A DNA stretch of 64,000 nt. It comes from Pseudoxanthomonas sp. Its GTDB lineage: Bacteria; Pseudomonadota; Gammaproteobacteria; Xanthomonadales; Xanthomonadaceae. Location of the stretch: the NCBI RefSeq assembly GCF_035999195.1, contig NZ_DASYGY010000009.1, positions 1,860,001 through 1,924,000 on the forward strand, in the 5' to 3' direction. Both the position numbers and the translations under genes were made by a program. The notes under the pieces were generated by a model that had not been told where the DNA came from, did no database searches, and saw only the letters and a program-made list of their open reading frames with translations. Shown piece by piece: positions 51,548-60,040 of this stretch (position 1 is its first letter; each line of letters begins with the position of its first letter).

Positions 51548-52642
51548 TCATTCTTCCAACCGTAGGAAGGCGCGAGCACGATCCAACTCTTCTTCGAGCG
51601 CGAGACGAAATGCGGCATCCCGCGAGCCCCGCCCATCCACATACCCCAACGTCGACCGCAACTCCCCATCGACCACACTGAGATTCCCCCACCCAATCAC
51701 CCGCTCACCCCACAGCACCGGCAGCGCGTAGTACCCCAGCTTCCGCTTCGGCGCCGGCGTGTACGCCTCGAACCGATACGTCCACCCCCAGAACATCTCG
51801 AACCGCCGCCGGTCCCACACCACCGGATCGAACGGGGTCAGCAGCCGCACCTGGTCATCCGGCTTCCAGCGCCGCGAGCGCGGATCCTCGTCCGCCGGCC
51901 AGTACCAGTCCACCCCCTCGACCCGTGCCCTGCCCAACCGCTGGCGCGCCCGCTTCAGCACCCCGGCACGCAGGCCTTCCCACTGCGGCACCCCGCGACG
52001 CAGATAGGCCAGTAACTGGCCCAGGCTCGCCGCCGGCAACGGCGCGTACTTGCGCACGATGATGTCGAGCAACGCATCCATGCGCGCCTCCGCCTCGGAC
52101 ATCGCGACCGGTGAGGCATCACCGATACGCGGCGCATAGACCCGTGTACCGCCCTCGCGACGCGCGACCCGCAGCAGGCCGCGGTAATGCATGCCATCCA
52201 GCAACTGCGTGCTCGCGTTCGACGAACCGCCAAACCAGTTGGTCGTCTTGCCGTGCCCGAAGTGCGCATCCACCTCGCGCGGGTGCGCCGTGCCACGCTC
52301 GCTGACGAACGCCAGCACCGCCTGCGCCTGCTTCCGGTGCGCCGGCGTCCACGCCTCGCGGGCCGTGCGCGGATGCATCAGCTGGTGATGCTCGCGCGGC
52401 AGGAAGCCGTAGTTGACGAAGAAGTCCTCTTCCAGCGGCAGCCGCGGATACCGCTTCTCCAGATCGCCGGCGCGATAACCGGCGACGCGGTGGCGCAGCG
52501 TCAGATCCTGCGCGCGCGCCGGCGCCCGGATCGGGTCCGCCTGCACGAAGCCCAGCCGCTGTATCGCCCGCGGCAGCGTGGTCGGCTTGAACAGGCTGCG
52601 CGCGACGGCATAGCGGCGCAGGTGGTCGAGGGTCAGCGTCAT
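51548..52642 (-). CDS. winged-helix DNA-binding protein (AlkX/AlkZ-like DNA glycosylase)
   Basis: The 364-residue protein belongs to the HTH_42/YcaQ family. It has the catalytic QxD-type motif FVQADPIRAPARAQDLTL near residue 35, the loop RLPLEEDFFVNYGFLP, and a C-terminal segment LTPFDPVVWDRRRFEMFWGW with YTPAPKRKLGYYALPVLW. Relatives excise alkylated bases or unhook DNA crosslinks. The start MTLTLDHLRRYAVARSLF is chosen; the frame extends further but is unlike the family. The retron lies at its 3' side and a toxin-antitoxin pair at its 5' side. Confidence 0.85.
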   Translation of the reverse strand: MTLTLDHLRRYAVARSLFKPTTLPRAIQRLGFVQADPIRAPARAQDLTLRHRVAGYRAGDLEKRYPRLPLEEDFFVNYGFLPREHHQLMHPRTAREAWTPAHRKQAQAVLAFVSERGTAHPREVDAHFGHGKTTNWFGGSSNASTQLLDGMHYRGLLRVARREGGTRVYAPRIGDASPVAMSEAEARMDALLDIIVRKYAPLPAASLGQLLAYLRRGVPQWEGLRAGVLKRARQRLGRARVEGVDWYWPADEDPRSRRWKPDDQVRLLTPFDPVVWDRRRFEMFWGWTYRFEAYTPAPKRKLGYYALPVLWGERVIGWGNLSVVDGELRSTLGYVDGRGSRDAAFRLALEEELDRARAFLRLEE

Positions 52643-52676
52643 GCCCACGCAGCACGACGCCGGGTGGTGCGGGTAC

Positions 52677-53063
52677 TCATCGCGGCTTGGCCTGCGCGAC
52701 ACGCCGCTTGCCTGCGCCGCCCGGCGCGGCCGGTGCCGCCGCACGCGTGCGCGCCCTGCCGCTCGGCTTGGCCTGCTTGCTGACCAGCGCGAACCGATAG
52801 CCCATCGCATCGGCCACTTTCAGCACCGTGCCGAAGCTCGGGTTGCCGCTGCTGGACAGCGCCTTGTACAAGCCCTCGCGCGTCAGTCCGGTATCGCGCG
52901 CCAGCTGGCTCATGTTGCGCGCGCGCGCCGCCACACCCAGCGCATGCACCAGGAACGCCGGATCATCGCCGGCCTCCTCGAAGCAGGCATCCAGATAGGC
53001 GGTGATGTCCGCCTCGGACTTCAGGTATTCCGCCGAATCCCAGGGCGTGGTCTTCAGTGCCAT
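52677..53063 (-). CDS. HigA-like antitoxin (addiction module antidote)
   Basis: The 128-residue protein starts MALKTTPWDSAEYLKSEADI and has an XRE-type helix-turn-helix (MSQLARDTGLTREGLYKALS, then SGNPSFGTVLKVADAMGYRF). This is the pattern of antidote proteins of RelE/HigB-type modules. A 30-residue basic Ala/Pro tail follows (AKPSGRARTRAAAPAAPGGA), longer than usual. It lies one base after the toxin stop, the usual higBA order. With the toxin interrupted, it may now act only as a repressor. Confidence 0.85.
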   Translation of the reverse strand: MALKTTPWDSAEYLKSEADITAYLDACFEEAGDDPAFLVHALGVAARARNMSQLARDTGLTREGLYKALSSSGNPSFGTVLKVADAMGYRFALVSKQAKPSGRARTRAAAPAAPGGAGKRRVAQAKPR

Positions 53064-53064
53064 G

Positions 53065-53367
53065 TCAGTTCTCCAACGCGTCCGCCAACGCCAACGCCAA
53101 CGCCATCTTGATGTCCGCTCGCTGCGATGCCTTGTCGCCGCCACACAACAGCACGACCCAGGCATCGCCGCGGCGGGCGAAGTAAACGCGGTAGCCCGGG
53201 CCGCAGTCGATCTTCATCTCGCACACCCCGCCGGTCAGCACGCGGTGCTGTCCCGGGTTGCCGAACGCCAGCCGATCGATCCGCGCCTGGATGCGCATCC
53301 TCGCCTACCGGTCGCGCAGTGCGACGAACCATTCCTCGAACAGCCGCGTCTTCCTGACCTCGATCAT
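53065..53367 (-). pseudogene. HigB/RelE-type toxin with in-frame amber codon
   Basis: From ATG at 53367 the frame reads MIEVRKTRLFEEWFVALRDR, then a TAG stop (53305-53307), then continues in frame with ARMRIQARIDRLAFGNPGQH and the complete remainder of a RelE/HigB toxin (ending ALALADALEN). No frameshift is present; a single nonsense change (for example Gln CAG to TAG) breaks it. Translation could restart at the ATG of MRIQARI (53298), but that lacks the first 23 residues. So the toxin is probably inactive unless the stop is read through. Confidence 0.85.
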
Positions 53368-53402
53368 GCAGCGTCATCGATGACGTCGATCTGGCCGGAA
53401 CT

Positions 53403-53418
53403 GTGAACCGTGGTTCAC
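53403..53418. promoter_or_regulatory. palindromic operator-like site of the toxin-antitoxin module
   Basis: Arms GTGAACC and GGTTCAC flank two bases. The site lies 35 bases upstream of the toxin start, in the expected promoter region of a HigBA operon, where the antitoxin would bind. The assignment is inferred from position. Confidence 0.6.
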
Positions 53419-53441
53419 GGGCTGTCAATCGGTCGGGCAAC

Positions 53442-53468
53442 AAAAAAGCGGCCATGGGCCGCTTTTTT
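53442..53468. terminator. bidirectional intrinsic terminator
   Basis: AAAAAAGCGGCCC-type hairpin (arms AAAAAAGCGGCC and GGCCGCTTTTTT, loop ATG) with long A and T runs. It isolates the toxin-antitoxin operon from the region around aceE. Confidence 0.85.
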
Positions 53469-53524
53469 ATCGGAGACACGCCAACCGTGCCGACTGCCTT
53501 CGCCCCCACTCCAGAGCACCGGAC

Positions 53525-53605
53525 GTAGAGTCGAGCTTGCTCGACTCCGCGATGGCGATCGTCACGCCGAGGAATCGCGAAGCAGCGGAGCAAGCTCCGC
53601 TCTAC
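53525..53605. repeat. paired intergenic repeats with GAGCTTGCTC cores
   Basis: GTAGAGTCGAGCTTGCTCGA and, about 40 bases further, AGCGGAGCAAGCTCCGCTCT are near inverted copies, each itself palindromic (TCGAGC/GCTCGA and GGAGC/GCTCC). Such elements are dispersed between genes in Xanthomonadaceae. It lies between the toxin-antitoxin terminator and aceE. Confidence 0.6.
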
Positions 53606-53610
53606 GACTG

Positions 53611-53638
53611 CTCCCTCCCCCGCACGCGGGAGAGGGAG
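53611..53638 (-). terminator. hairpin downstream of aceE
   Basis: CTCCCTCCCCCGC and GCGGGAGAGGGAG form a 12-base stem with one mismatch and a 2-base loop, 10 bases after the aceE stop. There is no strong T run on the minus side, so it may be a 3'-stabilising repeat rather than a terminator. Confidence 0.45.
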
Positions 53639-53647
53639 TGTGCGACA

Positions 53648-56341
53648 TCACACGGTGACCGGGTTCGCCTTGTCCACATCGATCTTGTACTGCTTGATCG
53701 CGCGGGCGACGTCCTTGCCGGTCATCTTGCCTTCCTTCGCCAGCGCAGCGATGGCGGCGTGGGCGATGTAGTAGCGGTCCACTTCGAAGTGGCGACGCAG
53801 GTTGGCACGGGTATCGCTGCGGCCGAAGCCGTCCGTGCCCAGCACCGTGTACGAGGCCGGCACGAACGCGCGGATCTGGTCGCTGTAGGCGCGCACGTAG
53901 TCGGTCGCGGCGATCACCGGACCCTGGCGGCCTTCCAGCAGTTCCGTCACGTAGGGCTTGCGCGGCGTCTTCGCTTCCGGGTTCAGGCGGTTCCAGCGCT
54001 CGGCGTCGAAACCGTCGCGACGCAGCTCGTTGAAGCTGGGGCACGACCAGATGTCGGCGGTGACGCCGAAATCCTTGTCCAGCAGCTCGGCCGCCGCGAT
54101 CGCCTCGCGCAGGATGGTGCCGCTGCCCAGCAGCTGCACGCGCAGCTCGCCCTTCTTCGGCTTGCCTGCGTCGGTGAGCAGGTACATGCCCTTGATGATG
54201 CCCTCGGCCGCGCCTGCCGGCATGTCCGGGTGGGTGTAGTTCTCGTTCATCAGGGTGACGTAGTAGTACTCGTCCACCTGCTCCTGCAGCATCTTCTGCA
54301 TGCCGTGCTGCAGCACCACCGCCACCTCGAACCCGAAGGTCGGGTCGTAGCTGCGCACATTGGGGATGCCGCCGGCGACGACATGGCTGAAGCCGTCCTC
54401 GTGCTGCAGGCCTTCACCGTTGAGCGTGGTGCGACCCGCGGTGCCGCCCAGCAGGAAGCCGCGCGTGCGCATGTCCGCCGCCTGCCAGGCGATGTCGCCG
54501 ATGCGCTGGAAGCCGAACATCGAGTAGTAGATGTAGAACGGCAGCATCGGCACGTTGCTGACCGAATAGCTGGTGCCCGCCGCCATCCACGACGACATCG
54601 CGCCCGGCTCGCTGATGCCCTGCTGCAGCACCTGGCCGGACTGGTCCTCGCGGTAGTACATCAGCTGGTCGGCATCGACCGGCTTGTACTTCTGGCCGAA
54701 CGGCGCGTAGATGCCGATCTGGCGGAACATGCCTTCCATGCCGAACGTGCGCGCCTCGTCGGCGACGATCGGCACCAGGCGCGGACCCACCTGCTTGTCG
54801 CGCAGCGCGATGTTCAGGCCCTGCACGAACGCCATGGTGGTGGAGATCTCGCGGTCGCCGGTGCTCTTCAGCAGACGGTCGAAGGCCTCCAGCTTGGGCG
54901 TCTCGAACGACTCGCTGGCCTTGCGGCGGCGCTGCGGCAGGTAGCCGCCCAGCGCGGCGCGGCGCGCCTTCAGGTACTGCACTTCCGGCGAGTCCTCGCC
55001 CGGGTGGTAGAAGGGGATCTGCGACGCTTCTTCCAGCTGCTTGTCGGTGACCGGGATGTTGAAGCGGTCGCGGAACGTGCGGATGGCCTCGTCGTCCAGC
55101 TTCTTGGTCTGGTGGGTCGGATTGAGCGATTCGCCCGCCGAGCCCATGCCGTAGCCCTTCACCGTCTTGGCCAGGATCACCGTGGGCATGCCCTTGGTGT
55201 TCACCGCCTCGTGGTAGGCCGCGTAGACCTTGTGCGGATCGTGGCCGCCGCGGTTGAGGCGCCAGATGTCGTCGTCGGACAGGTTGGCGACCATCGCCGC
55301 CGTCTCCGGATACTTGCCGAAGAAGTTGTCGCGCGTGTACTTGCCGCCGAACGCCTTGCAGTTCTGGTACTCGCCGTCGACGGTTTCCATCATCAGCTTC
55401 TTCAGCACGCCATCGGTGTCGCGCGCCAGGAGCGGATCCCAGTAGCTGCCCCACAGCAGCTTGATGACGTTCCAGCCGCCGCCGCGGAACACGCCTTCCA
55501 GCTCCTGGATGATCTTGCCGTTGCCGCGCACCGGGCCATCGAGGCGCTGCAGGTTGCAGTTGACCACGAAGATCAGGTTGTCCAGGCCTTCGCGGCCGGC
55601 CAGCGCGATGGCGCCCAGGGTTTCCGGCTCGTCGCTCTCGCCGTCGCCGATGAAGCACCACACCTTGCGGTCGGACTTCTCGATCAGGCCGCGGTGCTCC
55701 AGGTACTTCATGAACTGCGCCTGGTAGATCGCCGCCAGCGGGCCCAGGCCCATCGACACGGTGGGCGTCTGCCAGTAGTCCGGCATCAGCCATGGATGCG
55801 GATAGGAGGAGATGCCCTGGCCGTCGACTTCCATGCGGAAGTTGTCGAGCTGCTGCTCGCTGATGCGGCCTTCCAGGAACGAGCGCGCGTAGATGCCGGG
55901 CGCGCTGTGGCCCTGGATGAACAGCAGGTCGCCCGGATGGCTGTCGCTCGGCGCGCGCCAGAAGTGGTTGAAGCCGACGTCGTACAGCGTGGCACCGGAG
56001 GCGAAGCTGGCGATGTGGCCGCCGAGGTCGCCGGGCTTGCGGTTGGCGCGCACGACGGTGGCCATCGCGTTCCAGCGGATGATCGAACGGATGCGCCATT
56101 CCAGCGCGGCGTCGCCGGGGCTCTTGGCCTCGTTCTGCGGCGCGATGGTGTTGACGTACTCGGTGGTGGGCGAGAACGGCAGGTAGGCACCGGCGCGGCG
56201 GGTGACCTCGACCATGCCTTCGAGCAACTGGTGAGCACGCAGGGCGCCGTTCTTCTCGATCACCGCCTGCATGGAATCGATCCATTCGCGGGTCTCCTGC
56301 GGATCCGGATCGCTCTGCAACATGTCGTTCAACCAGTTCAT
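53648..56341 (-). CDS. aceE: pyruvate dehydrogenase E1 component
   Basis: Thiamine-diphosphate enzyme decarboxylating pyruvate in the pyruvate dehydrogenase complex. The 897-residue homodimeric-type E1 shows the thiamine-binding motif GDGESDEPETLGAI...NCN, FIQGHSAPGIYARSF, and VKGYGMGSAGESLNPTHQ. ATG at 56341 follows AGGAG at 5 bases. The genes for E2 and E3 (aceF, lpd) are not in the window. The frame opposite this gene is unusually open but is an artefact. Confidence 0.97.
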   Translation of the reverse strand: MNWLNDMLQSDPDPQETREWIDSMQAVIEKNGALRAHQLLEGMVEVTRRAGAYLPFSPTTEYVNTIAPQNEAKSPGDAALEWRIRSIIRWNAMATVVRANRKPGDLGGHIASFASGATLYDVGFNHFWRAPSDSHPGDLLFIQGHSAPGIYARSFLEGRISEQQLDNFRMEVDGQGISSYPHPWLMPDYWQTPTVSMGLGPLAAIYQAQFMKYLEHRGLIEKSDRKVWCFIGDGESDEPETLGAIALAGREGLDNLIFVVNCNLQRLDGPVRGNGKIIQELEGVFRGGGWNVIKLLWGSYWDPLLARDTDGVLKKLMMETVDGEYQNCKAFGGKYTRDNFFGKYPETAAMVANLSDDDIWRLNRGGHDPHKVYAAYHEAVNTKGMPTVILAKTVKGYGMGSAGESLNPTHQTKKLDDEAIRTFRDRFNIPVTDKQLEEASQIPFYHPGEDSPEVQYLKARRAALGGYLPQRRRKASESFETPKLEAFDRLLKSTGDREISTTMAFVQGLNIALRDKQVGPRLVPIVADEARTFGMEGMFRQIGIYAPFGQKYKPVDADQLMYYREDQSGQVLQQGISEPGAMSSWMAAGTSYSVSNVPMLPFYIYYSMFGFQRIGDIAWQAADMRTRGFLLGGTAGRTTLNGEGLQHEDGFSHVVAGGIPNVRSYDPTFGFEVAVVLQHGMQKMLQEQVDEYYYVTLMNENYTHPDMPAGAAEGIIKGMYLLTDAGKPKKGELRVQLLGSGTILREAIAAAELLDKDFGVTADIWSCPSFNELRRDGFDAERWNRLNPEAKTPRKPYVTELLEGRQGPVIAATDYVRAYSDQIRAFVPASYTVLGTDGFGRSDTRANLRRHFEVDRYYIAHAAIAALAKEGKMTGKDVARAIKQYKIDVDKANPVTV

Positions 56342-56573
56342 TCCCACTCCTGTTGCGCCACGCGTGGGGCGCGGCGGTGCCGTTCTTGTAGAGCCTTGAA
56401 GTGTAACGCACGCACCCCGCGCGGGACCTGGCTACGCAGGCGTATGGAGAGGACATTGCGTGCCTGTCCCGGGACAACCACCACACCAAAATCAGACCTT
56501 TCGCGTATTGCGATGCAGCACGCGGCGCGGGCGTATGATCGGCGTCCAGGGGAAGGCAGCGATCGGGATCGGC

Positions 56574-58601
56574 ATGCGCAATGCAGTGCCCAACGATATC
56601 GTGCCAGTGCAGGATGCCGGTGCCGCGCACTGGCGCAGCAGCCTGCGCACGCGCATCGCGTTGTGGGCGGGCCTGGTCAACGTGGTGCTGCTGGTGCTGC
56701 TGGTGCTGGCGCTGGCGGGGTTCGCGCGCCGCATGATCCTGGAGGACGCGCGCCGCGACACCCACGCGACCGCGCAGGAAGCCGCCCAGCGGCTCGACGG
56801 TGCGCTGCACGTGGTGACCATCACCACGCAGGGCATGTCCGACCTGGTGGGCAGCGCGCAACTGTCGCCCGACGAACTGGTCACCACGCTGCGCGCGATG
56901 GTCAAGGCCACGCCGGGCTGCGCCGGCGGGCTGCTGATCCTGGAACCGCGCGAACGCGGCGATGTCGCCTTCGCCCGCTACGTGGCCAGCGACGGACGCG
57001 ACCGCGACTTCGTCGCCGACGGTTATCCCTTCCGCGACCAGGGCTGGTACCAGCGCACCGTCGCCTCGCCCGGCGGCTGGTGGTCCGAGCCCTACCTCAA
57101 CCGGACCGCCGGCGACGTGTGGATGGTCACCTACAACATGCCGCTGCGCGAACCCGGCCGCGGTGCGCGCACGCGCGGCATGGTCAGCCTGGACCTGCCG
57201 CTGGCCAGCCTGACCGACCCGATCGACTCGCTGGCGCACCTGCCCGGCTGGCGGGTGTCGCTGGTGGCGCCGGCCGGCACGCTGGCGCTGAATCCCGAGG
57301 TCGGTGTCGAGCGCCTGGAGACGCTGGACGACTACATCGCCCGCGCCGGTCGCAGCGACCTGCGCGAGGCCGCGCAGGCGGTGCGCGTGCGCGGTCACCT
57401 GCAGCACGTGCACGAAGACGCCATCACCGGCGAGCGGCGCTACACGGTGGTGGAACCGATCGGCGACAGCGGCTGGAGCCTGCTGGTGGCGCAGTCGTAC
57501 GACCTGATCACCGATCGCCTGGCGCAGGCGCTGTGGCTGCTGGTGGCGATCGGCACGCTGCTGGCGCTGGTCTGCATGCTGGTGGTGAGCAAGCTCGCGC
57601 GCCACATCAGCCAGCCAGTGGAAGGCCTGTCGGCAGCGGCCGCGCGGCTGGCGCAGGGCGATTACGCCACGCCGGTGCCGCACGCGCAGCGGCGCGACGA
57701 GGTCGGCCAGATGGCACGCACGCTGGAGCACGCGCGCGGCTCGATCCGGCAGCAGCTGCGCGAGATCGAGGACATGACGGCGGCACGGCAGAAACTGGAG
57801 AGCGAGCTGTCGATCGCGCGCGAGATCCAGCAGGCGATGCTGCCGCCCGGCCGGGTGATCGACCGCGAGCACGCGCACCTGGAAGCCTATGCGCGGCTGG
57901 AACCGGCCAAGGCGGTCGGCGGCGATTTCTACTGCTTCATCCAGACCGATCCGGACGGCCTGTGGTTCGCCATCGGCGACGTCTCCGACAAGGGCGTGCC
58001 GGCGGCGCTGTTCATGGCGCGCACGGTCACCGTGCTGGAGGTGGCGGCCAGCCTGCATCCTTCGCCGGAGCGGGTGCTGGCCGAGGCCTCGCGCCGACTG
58101 GTGCAGGGCAACGACGCCTGCATGTTCGCCACCGTGCTGTGCGGGCGCGTGGACGTGCGCAGCGGTGCCTGCGTGCTGGCCAGCGCCGGCCACGACGCGC
58201 CGCTGCTGCTGCACGCCGACGGTCGCCACGAGGAGCTGCCGGTGCAGCCGGGGCCGCCGCTGGGCTTCGAGGTGGGCGATGTCTTCCCGCTGTGGTCCGG
58301 ACAGCTGCCGGCCGGCGCCACGCTGCTGGCGTGGACGGACGGCATCACCGAAGCCTTCGATGTCGACAACGTGGCGTTCGGTCCCGAGCGCATTCCCGGC
58401 GCGCTGCAGCCCGGCGCCACCGCGCGCGAACAGTGCGAGGCGCTGATCGCCCGGGTTCACGCATTTACCGACCCGGCCCCGCAGTCGGACGACATCACCG
58501 CGCTGGCCATCCGCCGCCGGCTGGACAGCCCCTCCGCTTCCCCCGAAGCTCCGTCAACCCAGGAGACCGCCGATGCAGATGCGCCTCTTCATCCCGCGTG
58601 A
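56574..58601 (+). CDS. sensor PP2C-type phosphatase (dCache-HAMP-SpoIIE)
   Basis: Membrane protein of 675 residues, the input of a partner-switching system. It has a membrane helix (WAGLVNVVLLVLLVLALAGF), a large periplasmic dCache sensor, a second helix (ALWLLVAIGTLLALVCMLVV), a HAMP domain (SKLARHISQPVEGLSAAAAR), then a SpoIIE phosphatase with ARLEPAKAVGGDFYCF, GDVSDKGVPAALFMA and LLAWTDGITEA. It should dephosphorylate the STAS proteins encoded next door. ATG at 56574 is preferred because a -10-like TATGAT covers the alternative start at 56535. Confidence 0.88.
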   Translation: MRNAVPNDIVPVQDAGAAHWRSSLRTRIALWAGLVNVVLLVLLVLALAGFARRMILEDARRDTHATAQEAAQRLDGALHVVTITTQGMSDLVGSAQLSPDELVTTLRAMVKATPGCAGGLLILEPRERGDVAFARYVASDGRDRDFVADGYPFRDQGWYQRTVASPGGWWSEPYLNRTAGDVWMVTYNMPLREPGRGARTRGMVSLDLPLASLTDPIDSLAHLPGWRVSLVAPAGTLALNPEVGVERLETLDDYIARAGRSDLREAAQAVRVRGHLQHVHEDAITGERRYTVVEPIGDSGWSLLVAQSYDLITDRLAQALWLLVAIGTLLALVCMLVVSKLARHISQPVEGLSAAAARLAQGDYATPVPHAQRRDEVGQMARTLEHARGSIRQQLREIEDMTAARQKLESELSIAREIQQAMLPPGRVIDREHAHLEAYARLEPAKAVGGDFYCFIQTDPDGLWFAIGDVSDKGVPAALFMARTVTVLEVAASLHPSPERVLAEASRRLVQGNDACMFATVLCGRVDVRSGACVLASAGHDAPLLLHADGRHEELPVQPGPPLGFEVGDVFPLWSGQLPAGATLLAWTDGITEAFDVDNVAFGPERIPGALQPGATAREQCEALIARVHAFTDPAPQSDDITALAIRRRLDSPSASPEAPSTQETADADAPLHPA

Positions 58602-59010
58602 GCACGCACGCGTGGACGACCTCAACGCCTCGCTGGAAGCCGTGCTGGCCAACAACGGCGTCAGCCGCGCCATCCAGGGCGACGTGCGGCTGATCGTCGA
58701 GGAACTGGCCAGCAACGCCATCGAGCACGGCGACCCGTCGCGCGTGGACGCGCAGGAACACGAGCTGTGCGTGGACATCGCCATCCGCGACCACCTGCTG
58801 ACGCTGGAGTTCCGCGAGAGCGGCGCCCCGTTCAACCCGCTGGAACAACCGGCGCCGGACCTGGACGCCGACATCCTGGACCGGCCGACCGGCGGCCTGG
58901 GCCTGCACCTGGTGCGGCAGGTGGCCGAAATGGCCTCGTATCAGCGAATGGGTAACTACAACATCCTGCGCCTGTCCCTGCGCATCCCCACCGAGGAGAC
59001 CTCCGCATGA
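58573..59010 (+). CDS. RsbW-like serine kinase / anti-sigma factor
   Basis: The 145-residue HATPase_c protein has the N-box RLIVEELASNAIEHGDPSR and the G-box-like GGLGLHLVRQVAEM, as in RsbW/SpoIIAB kinases. It would phosphorylate the STAS antagonist and bind a target when the antagonist is phosphorylated. The gene overlaps the phosphatase by 29 bases and the STAS gene by 4, so the three are strongly coupled. The sequestered target is unknown; no sigma factor is adjacent. Confidence 0.88.
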   Translation: MQMRLFIPREHARVDDLNASLEAVLANNGVSRAIQGDVRLIVEELASNAIEHGDPSRVDAQEHELCVDIAIRDHLLTLEFRESGAPFNPLEQPAPDLDADILDRPTGGLGLHLVRQVAEMASYQRMGNYNILRLSLRIPTEETSA

Positions 59011-59393
59011 GCCTGTCCATCGAGTTCCATCCTCCCGGCAAGGGCAGCCAGCGCGCCGACCTGCGGGGCCGCCTGGATACGCACACCTACGAAGACCTCG
59101 ACGAGGCGCTGGCGCCGCTGCTGACCCGCCAGCTGCACTCGCTGGTGCTGGACCTGTCCGGGCTGGAATACATCAGCAGCGCCGGCATCCGCTCCATCTT
59201 CAAGGCGCGCAAGACGCTGGCGCCGCATGGCGGCAAGGTGCTGCTGGTCAATCCGCAGCCGCAGATCCAGAAGGTGCTGGACATGGTCAAGGCGGTGCCG
59301 CTCAACGAGATCTTCTCGTCCACCGCGGAAGCCGACGCCTATCTGGACCTGATGCAGCGCCGGGTGCTGGAGGCGGGCGAAGACGACGACTGA
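59007..59393 (+). CDS. STAS-domain anti-anti-sigma protein 1
   Basis: The 128-residue protein has the STAS fold and the phosphorylatable serine in LEYISSAGIRSIF. It should be dephosphorylated by the upstream phosphatase and then bind the RsbW-like kinase. It starts at an ATGA overlap with the kinase gene. The following gene encodes a paralogue sharing YISSAG and the DEALAP and AVPxxEIF segments. Confidence 0.9.
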   Translation: MSLSIEFHPPGKGSQRADLRGRLDTHTYEDLDEALAPLLTRQLHSLVLDLSGLEYISSAGIRSIFKARKTLAPHGGKVLLVNPQPQIQKVLDMVKAVPLNEIFSSTAEADAYLDLMQRRVLEAGEDDD

Positions 59394-59503
59394 GCGTCGC
59401 CTTCGCGCCGCACGCTCACCTCACATTTGATTTACGATCCAGCCTCGCCTCCCTGCCTGCCCGGGCTCCCCCACCCGGCAGATCCGTTTCACCGAGATGC
59501 CCG

Positions 59504-59887
59504 ATGACACTGGAGATTGAGGTCTACCCGCCGGTCAACGGCAACCAATACGTGTTGCTGTTCGGGCGGCTGGACACGCAGAGCCACGCGCAGCTCGACG
59601 AAGCGCTGGCACCGATGCTGGCCGCGCGCCCGCAGGCGCTGGTGCTGGACCTGGCGCACCTGCACTACATCAGCAGCGCCGGCGTGCGCAGCATCCTGAA
59701 GGCGCGCAAGGCGCTGGCCCCGCACGAAGGCCGCCTGCTGGTGGTGCATCCGCAGGAACAGATCCGCAAGGTCATCGAGATCGTGCAGGCCGTGCCGATG
59801 GACGAGATCTTCGAGTCCAGCGCCGATGCCGATGCCTACCTGGATGCGCTGCAGCGTCGGATCCTGGATGGCGAAGACGAGGGTTGA
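59504..59887 (+). CDS. STAS-domain anti-anti-sigma protein 2
   Basis: The 127-residue protein is a tandem paralogue of the previous one (YISSAGVRSILKARKALAPH; VQAVPMDEIFESSADADAYL). The phosphorylatable serine is kept. The gap of 110 bases before it suggests it may have its own promoter. Two STAS antagonists for one kinase could give graded or signal-specific switching. Confidence 0.9.
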   Translation: MTLEIEVYPPVNGNQYVLLFGRLDTQSHAQLDEALAPMLAARPQALVLDLAHLHYISSAGVRSILKARKALAPHEGRLLVVHPQEQIRKVIEIVQAVPMDEIFESSADADAYLDALQRRILDGEDEG

Positions 59888-59907
59888 CAGGTAAGAGTGA
59901 TTGGGAA

Positions 59908-59974
59908 TGTGGGAGCGACGTCAGTCGCGATGAGGCTTTACCGGTAGCCCATCGCGACTGACGTCGCTCCCACA
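59908..59974. repeat. long perfect inverted repeat
   Basis: Arms TGTGGGAGCGACGTCAGTCG (continuing CGAT) and its exact complement at 59951-59974 are 24 bases each with a 19-base loop. This is a REP-like element found in many copies in related genomes. It lies just after the second STAS gene. Confidence 0.75.
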
Positions 59975-59992
59975 ACAGCCGAACGCCTGCCA

Positions 59993-60024
59993 AAGAAAAC
60001 GCCCCATTCGGGGCGTTTTCTTTT
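59993..60024. terminator. bidirectional intrinsic terminator
   Basis: Arms AAGAAAACGCCCC and GGGGCGTTTTCTT with loop ATTC are flanked by A and T runs. It separates the STAS gene from the convergent maeB. Confidence 0.85.
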
Positions 60025-60040
60025 CCTCATGCCGGATCGC

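Noticed and set aside
51348..51692. A 114-codon minus-strand frame between the retron and the winged-helix gene
   Set aside because: It overlaps the 3' end of the winged-helix gene in another frame and lacks any family resemblance or ribosome-binding site.
53065..53298. A functional 77-residue toxin starting at the internal ATG
   Set aside because: The upstream frame encodes the missing N-terminal part of the family, interrupted only by TAG, so it is better described as a disrupted gene.
54414..58460. A 1348-codon open frame on the minus strand spanning aceE and the phosphatase gene
   Set aside because: It is in the wrong frame for aceE and reads as low-complexity sequence; a shadow of two real genes.
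53537..58693. A 1718-codon open frame on the plus strand opposite aceE and overlapping the phosphatase gene
   Set aside because: It is the complement of the very GC-rich aceE gene. Its translation has no recognisable family and low-complexity Arg/His/Gln composition; the real genes on both strands explain the region fully.
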